Shown here one piece after another: positions 6,247-12,804 of a stretch of DNA of 21,960 nucleotides; positions within the stretch are counted from its first letter, which is position 1; every line of letters begins with the position of its first letter. Source of the DNA: Candidatus Moraniibacteriota bacterium (GTDB lineage Bacteria > Patescibacteriota > Minisyncoccia > Moranbacterales > GCA-2747515). The notes under the pieces are model-generated. The model did not search any database and was not told the origin of the DNA. It saw only the letters and a list, made by a program, of their open reading frames with translations. Made by a program: the position numbers and the translations under genes. The stretch is from assembly GCA_029933995.1 (NCBI GenBank), contig JAOZNB010000007.1:1-21960 (forward strand), given 5' to 3'.

Positions 6247-6672
6247 ATGAATATTAAAGTAAAAAAAATTAATCCAGAAGCGATTTTGCCACAATATACA
6301 ATAGAGGGTGATGCTGCAATGGAATTATATTCGGTTGAAGATATTATTGTAAAAGCGGGGAAAATAAAGGCATGCCAAACTGGAATTGGTATGGTCATTC
6401 CAGAGGGTTTTGTGGGGCTTATTTGGGACAAGAGTGGTATTGCACTTAAGGGAGGTCTTAAAACTATGGGTGGTGTAATTGATAGTAATTATCGTGGTGA
6501 AATTGGGGTAATTGTGAAAAACTTATCGAAAGAGGATTATAAAATAAATAAAGGTGATAAAATAGCACAGATGTTGATTCAAAAGGTAGAATGTCCTATT
6601 ATAGAGGAAGTAGATAAACTTGATGATACTGAGAGAGGTGAAGATGGATTTGGAAGTACAGGATTAAGATAA
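6247..6672 (+). CDS. dut: dUTP diphosphatase (dUTPase)
   Basis: This enzyme hydrolyses dUTP to dUMP, which keeps uracil out of DNA and feeds ThyX. The 141-residue trimeric-type protein shows all five motifs: GDAAMELYS (21-29), DKSGIA (61-66, in place of the usual RSG-type motif 2), GVIDSNYRGEIGV (76-88, with catalytic Asp79 and uracil-stacking Tyr82), KGDKIAQMLIQ (102-112) and RGEDGFGSTG (130-139). Motif 1 has Glu where Asp is usual. The gene lies after the thyX terminator, so it probably has its own promoter, although a clear one is not visible. The next gene, gatB, starts 19 bases downstream. Confidence 0.92.
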   Translation: MNIKVKKINPEAILPQYTIEGDAAMELYSVEDIIVKAGKIKACQTGIGMVIPEGFVGLIWDKSGIALKGGLKTMGGVIDSNYRGEIGVIVKNLSKEDYKINKGDKIAQMLIQKVECPIIEEVDKLDDTERGEDGFGSTGLR

Positions 6673-6691
6673 ATTAAATATTATAATAAGT

Positions 6692-8164
6692 ATGAGTAAA
6701 TATAATGTAACGGTGGGAATGGAAGTTCATGTTGAATTGAAGACTGAATCAAAGATGTTTTCATCAGCACCAAATCATTTAGGAATGGAAGATCGTCCAA
6801 ATACTTCAATTGATCCAGTAACAACAGCACAACCAGGAAGTTTACCAGTGCCAAACAAACAAGCAATTAAGTTTGTACAAAAAGCAGGTCTTGCGCTTAA
6901 TTGCGAGATTGCACGTATAAGTAAGTTTGATAGAAAAAATTATTTTTATCCTGATTTACCAAAGGGTTATCAAATTTCTCAATTTGACATGCCTCTCTGT
7001 GGACTTGGTAAAATTACTATAGGCGATAGAGAGGTAGGCATTACTCGTATTCACATGGAGGAAGATACAGGCAAATCAACACATCCATCAGGAGCTGGAT
7101 ATACTTTAGTTGATTTGAATCGGGCTGGTGTGCCACTTATGGAATTAGTAACAGAGCCAGATATTAAAACTGGTTCCGAAGCGAGGATTTTTTGTCAAAA
7201 AATTCAACAAGTTTTTCGTTATCTTGATATTGCAGATGCAGATATGGAGCGAGGACAAATGCGTTGTGAGGTAAATGTCTCTTTGTATAAAGATGGTGAA
7301 GACAAATTGAGTGGGCAAAAAGTTGAGATTAAAAATCTAAATTCTTTTAAGGTTGTAGAAAAATCAATTGATTATGAAATTATAAGACAGACAAAAGCAC
7401 TTGATGCAGGAGATTTAATTGCACAGGAGACTCGTGGTTGGGATGATATCAAAGGTAAAACTGTATCACAAAGGAAAAAGGAAAATGCAAATGATTATAG
7501 ATATTTTCCAGAACCAGATATTCCTCCAATGATTTTCACTGAAGAATATATTGAAGAATTGAGAAGGACTTTGCCAGAATTACCATATCAAAAGGAAGAG
7601 AGATTTAAAGATGAATATAAACTTAGTGATGGAAATTGTGCGGTTATCACAGGAGACAAAGATACAGCAAACTTTTTTGAAAATGTTGTTAGTGAGCTCA
7701 TGGATAAAAGTAAGTCAGGTGAAATGAAATCTGATGTGCAAAAAGCAATTAAACTTGCTGCAAATTATCTTGTAGGAGAGTTGCAGGGGATAATGTCTAA
7801 AGAAAATCAAAAAATTACAGATATAAAAATATCAGCAGAAAATTTTGCAGAGCTTATGGGAATTGTGGCTGACGGTACAATTAACTCATCAGCAGCTCAG
7901 ACAGTTTTAAATGAAATGTATTTTGGTGATGACGATGATCCAAGTCACATTATTGAAGCAAAAAATTTGGCACAAGTTTCTGACTCTGGTGAATTGGAAA
8001 AAAATGTTGATGACGTACTTACCGCAAATCAATCATCTATTGATGATTATAAAGCAGGAAAAGAAAATGCGATTAAATATCTCATGGGACAAGTAATGAA
8101 AGAAACAGGAGGAAAAGCAAATCCGCAGATGGTAATGGAAATTTTAAAAGAAAAATTAAAATAA
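6692..8164 (+). CDS. gatB: Aspartyl/glutamyl-tRNA amidotransferase subunit B
   Basis: GatB is the kinase subunit of GatCAB. It activates Glu-tRNAGln or Asp-tRNAAsn for amidation, and is needed where GlnRS or AsnRS is absent. The 490-residue length is normal. It opens with the family's VGMEVHVEL (about 8-16) and contains KFDRKNYFYPDLPKGYQISQFD (about 78-99) and the E-RGQMRCEVNVS segment (about 187-198). The C-terminal helical GatB/YqeY domain ends with ANPQMVMEILKEKL. The gatA and gatC genes are not in the window. The ATG has no Shine-Dalgarno sequence. The short gap after dut suggests cotranscription, though the functions are unrelated. Confidence 0.97.
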   Translation: MSKYNVTVGMEVHVELKTESKMFSSAPNHLGMEDRPNTSIDPVTTAQPGSLPVPNKQAIKFVQKAGLALNCEIARISKFDRKNYFYPDLPKGYQISQFDMPLCGLGKITIGDREVGITRIHMEEDTGKSTHPSGAGYTLVDLNRAGVPLMELVTEPDIKTGSEARIFCQKIQQVFRYLDIADADMERGQMRCEVNVSLYKDGEDKLSGQKVEIKNLNSFKVVEKSIDYEIIRQTKALDAGDLIAQETRGWDDIKGKTVSQRKKENANDYRYFPEPDIPPMIFTEEYIEELRRTLPELPYQKEERFKDEYKLSDGNCAVITGDKDTANFFENVVSELMDKSKSGEMKSDVQKAIKLAANYLVGELQGIMSKENQKITDIKISAENFAELMGIVADGTINSSAAQTVLNEMYFGDDDDPSHIIEAKNLAQVSDSGELEKNVDDVLTANQSSIDDYKAGKENAIKYLMGQVMKETGGKANPQMVMEILKEKLK

Positions 8165-8182
8165 GTTATTAAATAGTAAATT

Positions 8183-8419
8183 ATGTGGGATATTATATCT
8201 CAAATAGCAATTGTATTTTTTGGTGCAAGTGCAATTGTTTTGGTTGCAAAGAAAAATAAATGGGGTTTTGTGTTTGGTATGTTAGCACAACCATTTTGGT
8301 ATATTACAGCTTATATTAATGAACAATGGGGTGTATTTTTGGTAAGTTTTATTTATACAATTAGTTGGGGACTTGGAATTTATGAATGGTTTTTTAAAGA
8401 TGAAAAAATAAATAAATAA
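8183..8419 (+). CDS. Small membrane protein, PnuC-like
   Basis: This 78-residue protein has two or three membrane segments (about 5-23, 28-46 and 50-69). A pattern of aromatic and glycine residues (KWGFVFGMLAQPFWY, then GLGIYEWF) resembles one half of PnuC-type vitamin transporters, where NxxGW and WxxW motifs recur. It is far shorter than a full PnuC, so either it assembles as an oligomer or it is only superficially similar. It starts 19 bases after gatB without a Shine-Dalgarno sequence. Function unknown. Confidence 0.65.
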   Translation: MWDIISQIAIVFFGASAIVLVAKKNKWGFVFGMLAQPFWYITAYINEQWGVFLVSFIYTISWGLGIYEWFFKDEKINK

Positions 8420-8441
8420 TAGAATATTTGGTTAAAAATCG

Positions 8442-8475
8442 CTGGTTCTTCTATAGAATAAGGTTTGAACGGTTT
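8442..8475. repeat. Degenerate TTCGAAC-type repeat, copy A
   Basis: CTGGTTCTTCTATAGAATAA followed by GGTTTGAACGGTTTT aligns with the better preserved copies at 10301 and 10661 (TGG, a CTAT-centred palindrome, GGTTYGAACG). The reverse complement ends in ACCA after a TTCAAA loop, reminiscent of a tRNA 3' end, but no tRNA arm pairs. Confidence 0.35.
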
Positions 8476-8559
8476 TATTGTATAGTGTATGATTAATATT
8501 ACAATAAAATAATTAGTATTAACGAAAAAGAATTATTAGAAAAAGAGCGACCATTAGCT

Positions 8560-8727
8560 ATGAGGAGGTATGAAAAATATTCTAAAAAAGATGCGAGAAA
8601 AATCGTTAAATATCAGAATTTATTGGCTATGTTGAAGTATACAGTTAGGCAACAGGGAAAAACTTTTAATGATATTGATGAAATTAAAATACTCAAAGAT
8701 GAGATATTAGCAATTAAACAAGTTTAA
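8560..8727 (+). CDS. Small basic protein or remnant, possibly longer at the 5' end
   Basis: The first ATG in this frame gives 55 residues beginning MRRYEKYSKKDARKIVKYQN and ending in IKILKDEILAIKQV; it looks helical and charged. The frame is open back to a stop at 8494-8496, and the upstream codons read plausibly as coding (SINEKELLEKERPLA). The true start may therefore be a rare ATA (8509) or ATT (8512), or the gene may have lost its start. No promoter or Shine-Dalgarno sequence decides it. No known family is recognised. The surrounding gap (8420-8747) otherwise holds only a degenerate repeat. Confidence 0.4.
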   Translation: MRRYEKYSKKDARKIVKYQNLLAMLKYTVRQQGKTFNDIDEIKILKDEILAIKQV

Positions 8728-8747
8728 TTAAATTATAAAATAAATTT

Positions 8748-9518
8748 ATGAATGAAAAAAAACTAACTTTCAAAATAGCAATTGCTGCAATTACTATATA
8801 TATTTCTGCAATGGGTATAGGAATGTATCTTATGCATAATGTGTTTGAATATGGTTATAGTGAGCCAGAGATGGTGCATGTTATGTTTTGGGTTGAAATT
8901 ATATTATCTTTGATAGTGATTGTTACCGTTGTTAAGTTTTCAAGTTGGAAAGACGTGGGATTTGGGGAAATGGTTCCTCGTCATATTTTGTGGATTATTC
9001 CTGGAGCATTGTTGGCAATAATTTTATTAGGGATGGTTATTATAGCTATCAATAAACAAGGCTTAAGTTCCTCGGAATGGCTATTGTTTTTACTTGTTGG
9101 AGTGACAATATTGATGGTTGGTTTTTCTGAAGAAACAATGTTTAGAGGGATTGCACTTAGAGGAGCACTTACAAGTAATGGACTATTTGTATCAATGCTT
9201 TTTAGTGCAATAACATTTTCTTTGTTGCATAGTGTAAATATACTCGGAGGCGCAGGTGTGGGTGGTATGCTTTTTCAGCTAGTACTTACATTTATATTTG
9301 GATTCTTCATGGCTCCAATTGCTTTGAAATTGCAAAGTTTGATTCCTTTGATTATTTTTCATTTTCTTTGGGACTTTAGTCTTTTGGTTGCCCCGATGGT
9401 TTCAGTTGATACAACGTTTATGATGTTAATTTTTACACCAATTGAAGTTGTATTAGGTATCATCTTATGGATTTCGATGAGAAAAGAAAGTGTGGATAGT
9501 GTAAAAATTGCTGTTTAA
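8748..9518 (+). CDS. CPBP-family intramembrane metalloprotease
   Basis: This 256-residue polytopic membrane protein has about seven hydrophobic segments. The CPBP (CAAX protease/Abi) motifs are in order: EETMFR (128-133; Glu pair and Arg), FSLLH (157-161) and HFLWD (205-209). These carry the catalytic Glu and the metal-binding His residues. Family members cleave prenylated or other membrane substrates, process peptides or confer bacteriocin immunity; no substrate can be inferred here. The gene stands alone, with no neighbour of related function, and ends before a strong terminator. Confidence 0.88.
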   Translation: MNEKKLTFKIAIAAITIYISAMGIGMYLMHNVFEYGYSEPEMVHVMFWVEIILSLIVIVTVVKFSSWKDVGFGEMVPRHILWIIPGALLAIILLGMVIIAINKQGLSSSEWLLFLLVGVTILMVGFSEETMFRGIALRGALTSNGLFVSMLFSAITFSLLHSVNILGGAGVGGMLFQLVLTFIFGFFMAPIALKLQSLIPLIIFHFLWDFSLLVAPMVSVDTTFMMLIFTPIEVVLGIILWISMRKESVDSVKIAV

Positions 9519-9548
9519 ATTTTTTTGAAAATAAACCATTACTATTAA

Positions 9549-9577
9549 AAAAGTCATCTTGTACTATGACTTTTATT
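9549..9577 (+). terminator. Terminator after the CPBP protease gene
   Basis: AAAAGTCAT (9549-9557) pairs perfectly with ATGACTTTT (9566-9574) around an eight-base loop, with T residues following and an A run before. It may also act in the other direction. Confidence 0.8.
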
Positions 9578-9580
9578 TGT

Positions 9581-9607
9581 AGGCCCTGTGAAATGTAACT
9601 CAAGCGG
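9581..9607. repeat. Degenerate TTCGAAC-type repeat, copy D
   Basis: AGGCCCTGTGAAATGTAACT followed by CAAGCGG resembles GGCCCTATGGGATGAGGTTC/GAACG of the copy at 10661 and, like that copy, stands directly behind a terminator. The match is weak. The next 130 bases hold nothing else I can identify. Confidence 0.3.
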
Positions 9608-9739
9608 TGCTACTGCATTATATCGTGATAAATTAGACAGTGGTTTATATTAAAATAAAAAATACTTGGGTTTGTGTAGGTGTTTATAATTATTTTGGGG
9701 ATAGTTTTGGCTAGTCGATAATTTTTGTTTTAAGGATGC

Positions 9740-9768
9740 TTGCACTAATTAAAGGAGTGTAATCTAAT
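9740..9768 (+). promoter_or_regulatory. Promoter of the 134-residue membrane protein gene
   Basis: TTGCAC at 9740-9745 and TCTAAT at 9763-9768 (five of six) are 17 bases apart, 30 bases before the ATG at 9798. Confidence 0.5.
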
Positions 9769-9797
9769 TTAATTATTAATAAATTAAACAAAAAAAT

Positions 9798-10202
9798 ATG
9801 GAAGGACTAATAAGTATGGCGATTGTGTTGTTTATACTAGCTTTTGTTGCGGGTATAGTGTTATATATAGTTTCAATGTTTGATGCGGGGCTTAAGGTGA
9901 AAAATTTTGGTTGGGCAATGATTATTGGATTTATCATTTCTTTCTTCTCAATAATTTTTATTGCTGTCGTTGAATATTTCATGACAATTGAATTTACAGG
10001 AATTTGGTTGTTTATTAGTCATGCTTTTATGGCAGCTATAGTTATTTATATTGTAGGTAAGCTGTTTAAAGAAAAGCTGGAGGTTGATGGATTTTTTGGA
10101 GCATTTATAGCAGCACTAACAATGGGAGGAGTTAGTCATCTTCTTTGGATAATATATTTAAGTATATTTAATAAGGCATGTTGTAAGGTTAAAAACACTT
10201 GA
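9798..10202 (+). CDS. Four-helix membrane protein, holin-like
   Basis: This 134-residue protein has four hydrophobic segments (about 6-28, 40-63, 68-87 and 100-122). The central K-L-x-V-x-G-F-x-G-A motif before the last helix (about 93-106) is reminiscent of the phage holin family IV/YvlD-type small membrane proteins. Phage structural or lysis genes are absent nearby, so a phage role is not supported. The start ATG at the head of MEGLISMAIVL is preceded by a reasonable promoter but no Shine-Dalgarno sequence. It is one of the few genes here with a TGA stop. Function unknown. Confidence 0.6.
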   Translation: MEGLISMAIVLFILAFVAGIVLYIVSMFDAGLKVKNFGWAMIIGFIISFFSIIFIAVVEYFMTIEFTGIWLFISHAFMAAIVIYIVGKLFKEKLEVDGFFGAFIAALTMGGVSHLLWIIYLSIFNKACCKVKNT

Positions 10203-10256
10203 ATATAATGATAGATGTGAGCCGAAAGAATATCTGATTGTAACACAAATATACAA

Positions 10257-10290
10257 CCCAAAGCGCATTTGCGTTTTGGGCTGTTTTTTT
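10257..10290 (+). terminator. Terminator after the 134-residue membrane protein gene
   Basis: CCCAAAGCGC (10257-10266) pairs with GCGTTTTGGG (10271-10280, one G-U pair) around loop ATTT, followed by a run of seven T. This is a strong intrinsic terminator. Confidence 0.9.
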
Positions 10291-10300
10291 ACAAAATTAG

Positions 10301-10335
10301 TTGGCTCTATGGGATAGAGTTCGAACGCTTTTGAA
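10301..10335. repeat. TTCGAAC-type repeat, copy B
   Basis: This 35-base unit is TTGGCTCTATGGGATAGAG followed by TTCGAACGCTTTTGAA. It matches the copy at 10661-10695 at 30 of 35 positions, and both begin about 8-10 bases after a terminator. CTCTAT/ATAGAG forms a perfect hairpin with loop GGG. The reverse complement has a T-loop-like GTTCGAAC and a CCA 14 bases later, but the flanking arms do not pair as in a tRNA. Confidence 0.65.
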
Positions 10336-10394
10336 TTTGGTTTTGAATTAGAATTTAAGGTATACTTAAAAATATAAATGTATAAAAATAAAAC

Positions 10395-10610
10395 ATGAAA
10401 AAAATAATTATTTTTGTGAGCGTATTTTTTATTGTGTTCGGTATATTTTATTTTATTCAACATATAAGAATTCAAAAAGTAATAGAGAGAGATTTGGAAG
10501 AAAAACGTGTAATGATGTTGGAATGTGAAAGTCGAGGTTCAGTTTGTAATGTTTTGATGATATCAAAAGCAGGATTTTTGGAGACATTATTCTTTGGTTT
10601 TGTTAAATAG
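10395..10610 (+). CDS. Small single-span membrane protein
   Basis: This 71-residue protein begins with a lysine-flanked hydrophobic segment (about residues 4-22, IIIFVSVFFIVFGIFYFI), a membrane anchor or uncleaved signal. A charged stretch (QKVIERDLEEKRVMMLE) follows, then two cysteines (about 44 and 51) and a hydrophobic tail. No family is recognised. It is framed by two terminators and two copies of the 35-base repeat, so it is an isolated transcription unit. Coding seems likely because of the coherent N-terminus, but the evidence is modest. Confidence 0.45.
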   Translation: MKKIIIFVSVFFIVFGIFYFIQHIRIQKVIERDLEEKRVMMLECESRGSVCNVLMISKAGFLETLFFGFVK

Positions 10611-10625
10611 AATAGTACAAAAATA

Positions 10626-10655
10626 AAACCACCTTGTTATAGAAGGTGGTTTTAA
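10626..10655 (+). terminator. Terminator after the 71-residue gene
   Basis: AAACCACCTT (10626-10635) pairs perfectly with AAGGTGGTTT (10643-10652) around a seven-base loop, with T residues on the right and A residues on the left. It is probably bidirectional. Confidence 0.85.
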
Positions 10656-10660
10656 ATTTG

Positions 10661-10695
10661 TTGGCCCTATGGGATGAGGTTCGAACGCTGTTGAA
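10661..10695. repeat. TTCGAAC-type repeat, copy C
   Basis: TTGGCCCTATGGGATGAGG followed by TTCGAACGCTGTTGAA matches the copy at 10301-10335 at 30 of 35 positions. The two copies start exactly 360 bases apart and flank the 71-residue gene in direct orientation, each behind a terminator. Confidence 0.65.
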
Positions 10696-10886
10696 CTGAA
10701 ATTGGAAGAGAAATTGTAAAAAAAAATGTAATAAATACACAGAATGTCGATCATTTTCAAAAAGAATATGCGGATATCGTAAGCTACAATATATTCAATG
10801 AATGTGCAAATGATGAAAATACGGCAGGCTCATTGGATGATATCTATAATGTTGCAAACTTTTTGATTTATATGCGTATTATATGA
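10695..10886 (+). pseudogene. Start-less coding remnant (about 63 codons)
   Basis: From the stop at 10692-10694 to the TGA at 10884-10886 the frame reads as plausible protein: EIGREIVKKNVINTQN, then HFQKEYADIVSYNIF and SLDDIYNVANFLIYMRII. There is no ATG, GTG or TTG near its beginning; the only in-frame ATG is four codons before the end. I read it as the 3' end of a gene whose 5' part was lost, with the repeat at 10661-10695 at the junction. The rest of the 10611-10917 gap holds the terminator and this repeat. Alternatively the open frame is chance in AT-rich DNA. Confidence 0.4.
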
Positions 10887-10917
10887 TGTAGGGTTATGAG
10901 ATTTTTATATATAGAAA

Positions 10918-11493
10918 ATGAATTATAGTGAAGACATTTCTGATAAAGAATTAGTAATATTAGTACAACAAGATCCTGATGCTTTTAGTGTGATTGTTGA
11001 TCGATATTGGAATCGGCTTTTTGCTTTTATTCGGAGAACATCGTATTTTGCACAAGAAGATATTGAAGATATTTTACAAGAAGTTTTTATAAAAATATAT
11101 AAATACATAAATGATTATGATGATTCTTTTGAATTTTCTACATGGATCTATCGAATTACTCGTAACCATGTAATTGACGAGATCCGCAAAAAAGGATCTA
11201 GACCACAGCAATCTCAAGCAGATATAGAAGATTTGTCTGATAGGCTAATGTCGGATATGGATATAGAAAGAGATATTGTAACACAAGAGGCAATACAAGT
11301 CTTACATGACTCAATTAATGAATTGCCATACAAGTATAGGGAAGTTTTGATTTTACGGTTTTTGGAAGAAAGAGAATATTCTGAGATCATGGATATCTTG
11401 CAATTACCAAAAGGAACAGTTGCTTCACTGATTAATCGTGGTAAAAAGATATTACAAAAAAACTTACAGGTAAAAAAGTTATTTAGTAAATAA
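10918..11493 (+). CDS. ECF-type RNA polymerase sigma factor
   Basis: This 191-residue protein redirects RNA polymerase to a specific promoter set. Region 2 (about 22-95) contains FSVIVDRYWNRLFAFI, DIEDILQEVFIKIYKYI and the STWIYRITRNHVIDEIRK recognition segment. Region 4 (about 130-182) contains LPYKYREVLILRFLEEREYSEIMDILQLPKGTVASLINRGKKIL, a helix-turn-helix for the -35 element. Only regions 2 and 4 are present, as in extracytoplasmic-function sigma factors. The gene stops 7 bases before a membrane-protein gene that looks like its anti-sigma, and a lipoprotein and a MacAB-type transporter follow on the same strand. That is a classical layout for a regulator and its target operon. Confidence 0.93.
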   Translation: MNYSEDISDKELVILVQQDPDAFSVIVDRYWNRLFAFIRRTSYFAQEDIEDILQEVFIKIYKYINDYDDSFEFSTWIYRITRNHVIDEIRKKGSRPQQSQADIEDLSDRLMSDMDIERDIVTQEAIQVLHDSINELPYKYREVLILRFLEEREYSEIMDILQLPKGTVASLINRGKKILQKNLQVKKLFSK

Positions 11494-11500
11494 TAGATAC

Positions 11501-11818
11501 ATGAAGGATAAAAAACACTCAGAAGACATATTGAAAAAGATCAAGAAAGACGTGATTATCCCAAAAACGCATTTTCAACTACACTGGAAAAATTATATTT
11601 TTTGGGGTGTTTGGGGCGTCATTATATTTTTTGGTGCTCTAAGTTTCTCACTTCTTTTACTGAATATGTTGGATATTCGTCCTATCTTTCTCAGGAAGCT
11701 TGGGATAGGACCATATCTGAGATTATTGATGCAAACAACACCATATCTTTGGTTGGGTCTAGTGGGAGTTGCTGGTGTCTGGTTTTTTTGCGATGAGAAA
11801 AACTCGATTAGGCTATAG
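11501..11818 (+). CDS. Probable membrane anti-sigma factor, N-terminal part (frameshifted)
   Basis: This 105-residue frame starts seven bases after the sigma-factor stop. A basic cytoplasmic head (about 1-30; HSEDILKKIKKDVIIPK) could bind the sigma factor; two membrane segments follow (about 32-53 and 80-97). The frame then runs through TGG TTT TTT TGC at a run of seven T (11783-11789) and stops soon after. Reading with one T fewer gives WFFAMRKTRLGYRY, which joins smoothly to the next frame (11769-12230). The intact protein would have about 240 residues. It may be a genuine frameshift, a slippage site or an assembly indel. The anti-sigma role is inferred from position and topology. Confidence 0.65.
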   Translation: MKDKKHSEDILKKIKKDVIIPKTHFQLHWKNYIFWGVWGVIIFFGALSFSLLLLNMLDIRPIFLRKLGIGPYLRLLMQTTPYLWLGLVGVAGVWFFCDEKNSIRL

Positions 11819-12230
11819 ATACAGCATTATGTTCATCACAGCCATTACTGTACTATTCATTTCAGTATTAGGCATGATGTTACATTTCTCAAAAGTAAAT
11901 CAATATATCGGAGACAAAACATTTGAAAATAAAAAAATGACAAAAATGTTATTTCCAGCACAAGAGAGATTATCTAGAGCACAAGATGGTGTATTGGGTG
12001 GCAAAGTTACTAGCTTTACTGAAGCTGAAATTGAAATTATTAATTTGAAAGGAGAAGAATGGACTGTAAGTTATGATAGTGAAACAGTATTTAGAACAAA
12101 GAAAGATTTAGAAAACGGGGAGCATTTCTTGTTTATTGGAAACTTAATGGAAGATGGTGTCTTTGAGGCTGAATTGATAGACTCTTTACCAAGACATCTT
12201 AAACATCCAAAGTTAAATGAGTCTTTTTAA
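11769..12230 (+). CDS. Probable membrane anti-sigma factor, C-terminal part
   Basis: This frame (153 residues from the first ATG) overlaps the previous one in a different phase. The meaningful sequence begins at about AMRKTRLGYRY and continues with a third membrane segment (about 20-42). A soluble domain follows with alternating beta strands, such as GGKVTSFTEAEIEIINLKG and EWTVSYDSETVF, then GEHFLFIGNLMEDGVFEAELI. That pattern resembles small OB-like or DUF5666-type extracytoplasmic domains. It could be translated on its own by reinitiation at 11769, but there is no Shine-Dalgarno sequence. The natural reading is the second half of one gene interrupted at the T7 run. Confidence 0.6.
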   Translation: MLVSGFFAMRKTRLGYRYSIMFITAITVLFISVLGMMLHFSKVNQYIGDKTFENKKMTKMLFPAQERLSRAQDGVLGGKVTSFTEAEIEIINLKGEEWTVSYDSETVFRTKKDLENGEHFLFIGNLMEDGVFEAELIDSLPRHLKHPKLNESF

Positions 12231-12354
12231 GTCGGTATCGATAGACATTTCTATAAGTAAGTGCAAACAAAAAAAATAACTCTCGTATAACTTAAGTGAT
12301 AATGGAAAGCATTGGCCATGCTTTGGTTGTTGATAATATTTAATTTTGAAAAAT

Positions 12355-12786
12355 ATGAGTAAGCGTAAGAAAACATTTAATTTGATGATAGCTGGAGTTT
12401 TAATGTCAGCTTTTGTACTTGTTGGATGTGATAAAAAGGTTGAAGAAGTTGCAGAATCCATGGAATCTTCAAAACTTGAAGCTCAAGTGGACAATGCAAT
12501 GGAACATAGAAATGGGGGAGAAAAAGTTTCTTCAGAAGAAATTGATGAAATGATGAAAGCTCCAAATAAGAATGCATCTAAAAGAGGATCTTCAGAAGAA
12601 AGAATGAAGTCTTGTGATGGTAAAAGTGAGGGGGATTCATGTGAAGTGAGTATGTCAAACAAAGGTAATGAAGTCCGATCAAAAGAGGGCGCGTGTAAAA
12701 TTAGCAGCAACGATGAATCTCTATTGGTTTGTATGCTAGATGGGATGAAGCGTGGTCAAGGACACTTTGGAGGTGGAATGAAATAA
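12355..12786 (+). CDS. Cysteine-motif lipoprotein
   Basis: I start at ATG 12355 (143 residues) rather than an in-frame TTG nine bases upstream, because ATG after an A/T-rich stretch is the norm here. A type II signal peptide is clear: basic MSKRKKT, a hydrophobic core, and lipobox LVGC with the cysteine near residue 25. The middle is charged and low in complexity. The C-terminal part has a four-cysteine pattern, CDGKSEGDSC...GACK...LLVC, reminiscent of a small secreted-domain motif (CxGKxEGDxC) found in unrelated bacterial proteins. It may be a periplasmic or surface sensor, or an accessory lipoprotein of the adjacent transporter; the function is unproven. Confidence 0.8.
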   Translation: MSKRKKTFNLMIAGVLMSAFVLVGCDKKVEEVAESMESSKLEAQVDNAMEHRNGGEKVSSEEIDEMMKAPNKNASKRGSSEERMKSCDGKSEGDSCEVSMSNKGNEVRSKEGACKISSNDESLLVCMLDGMKRGQGHFGGGMK

Positions 12787-12804
12787 TAAATCATAATTAC
12801 AAAC

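Noticed and set aside
8570..8635. 21-codon reading frame starting at the ATG just after AGGAGG
   Set aside because: The AGGAGG is only one base from the ATG, the peptide is tiny, and the overlapping frame reads better as protein.
9798..10202. Prophage remnant indicated by a holin-like protein
   Set aside because: No other phage-like gene is nearby and similar small membrane proteins are common in non-phage contexts.
10301..10695. tRNA genes on the minus strand suggested by GTTCGAAC...CCA
   Set aside because: The T-arm and acceptor strands do not pair and no anticodon or D arm is found upstream; treated as degenerate repeats.
12346..12354. TTG start for the lipoprotein, three codons upstream
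   Set aside because: ATG at 12355 gives a normal signal peptide and matches the start context of neighbouring genes.
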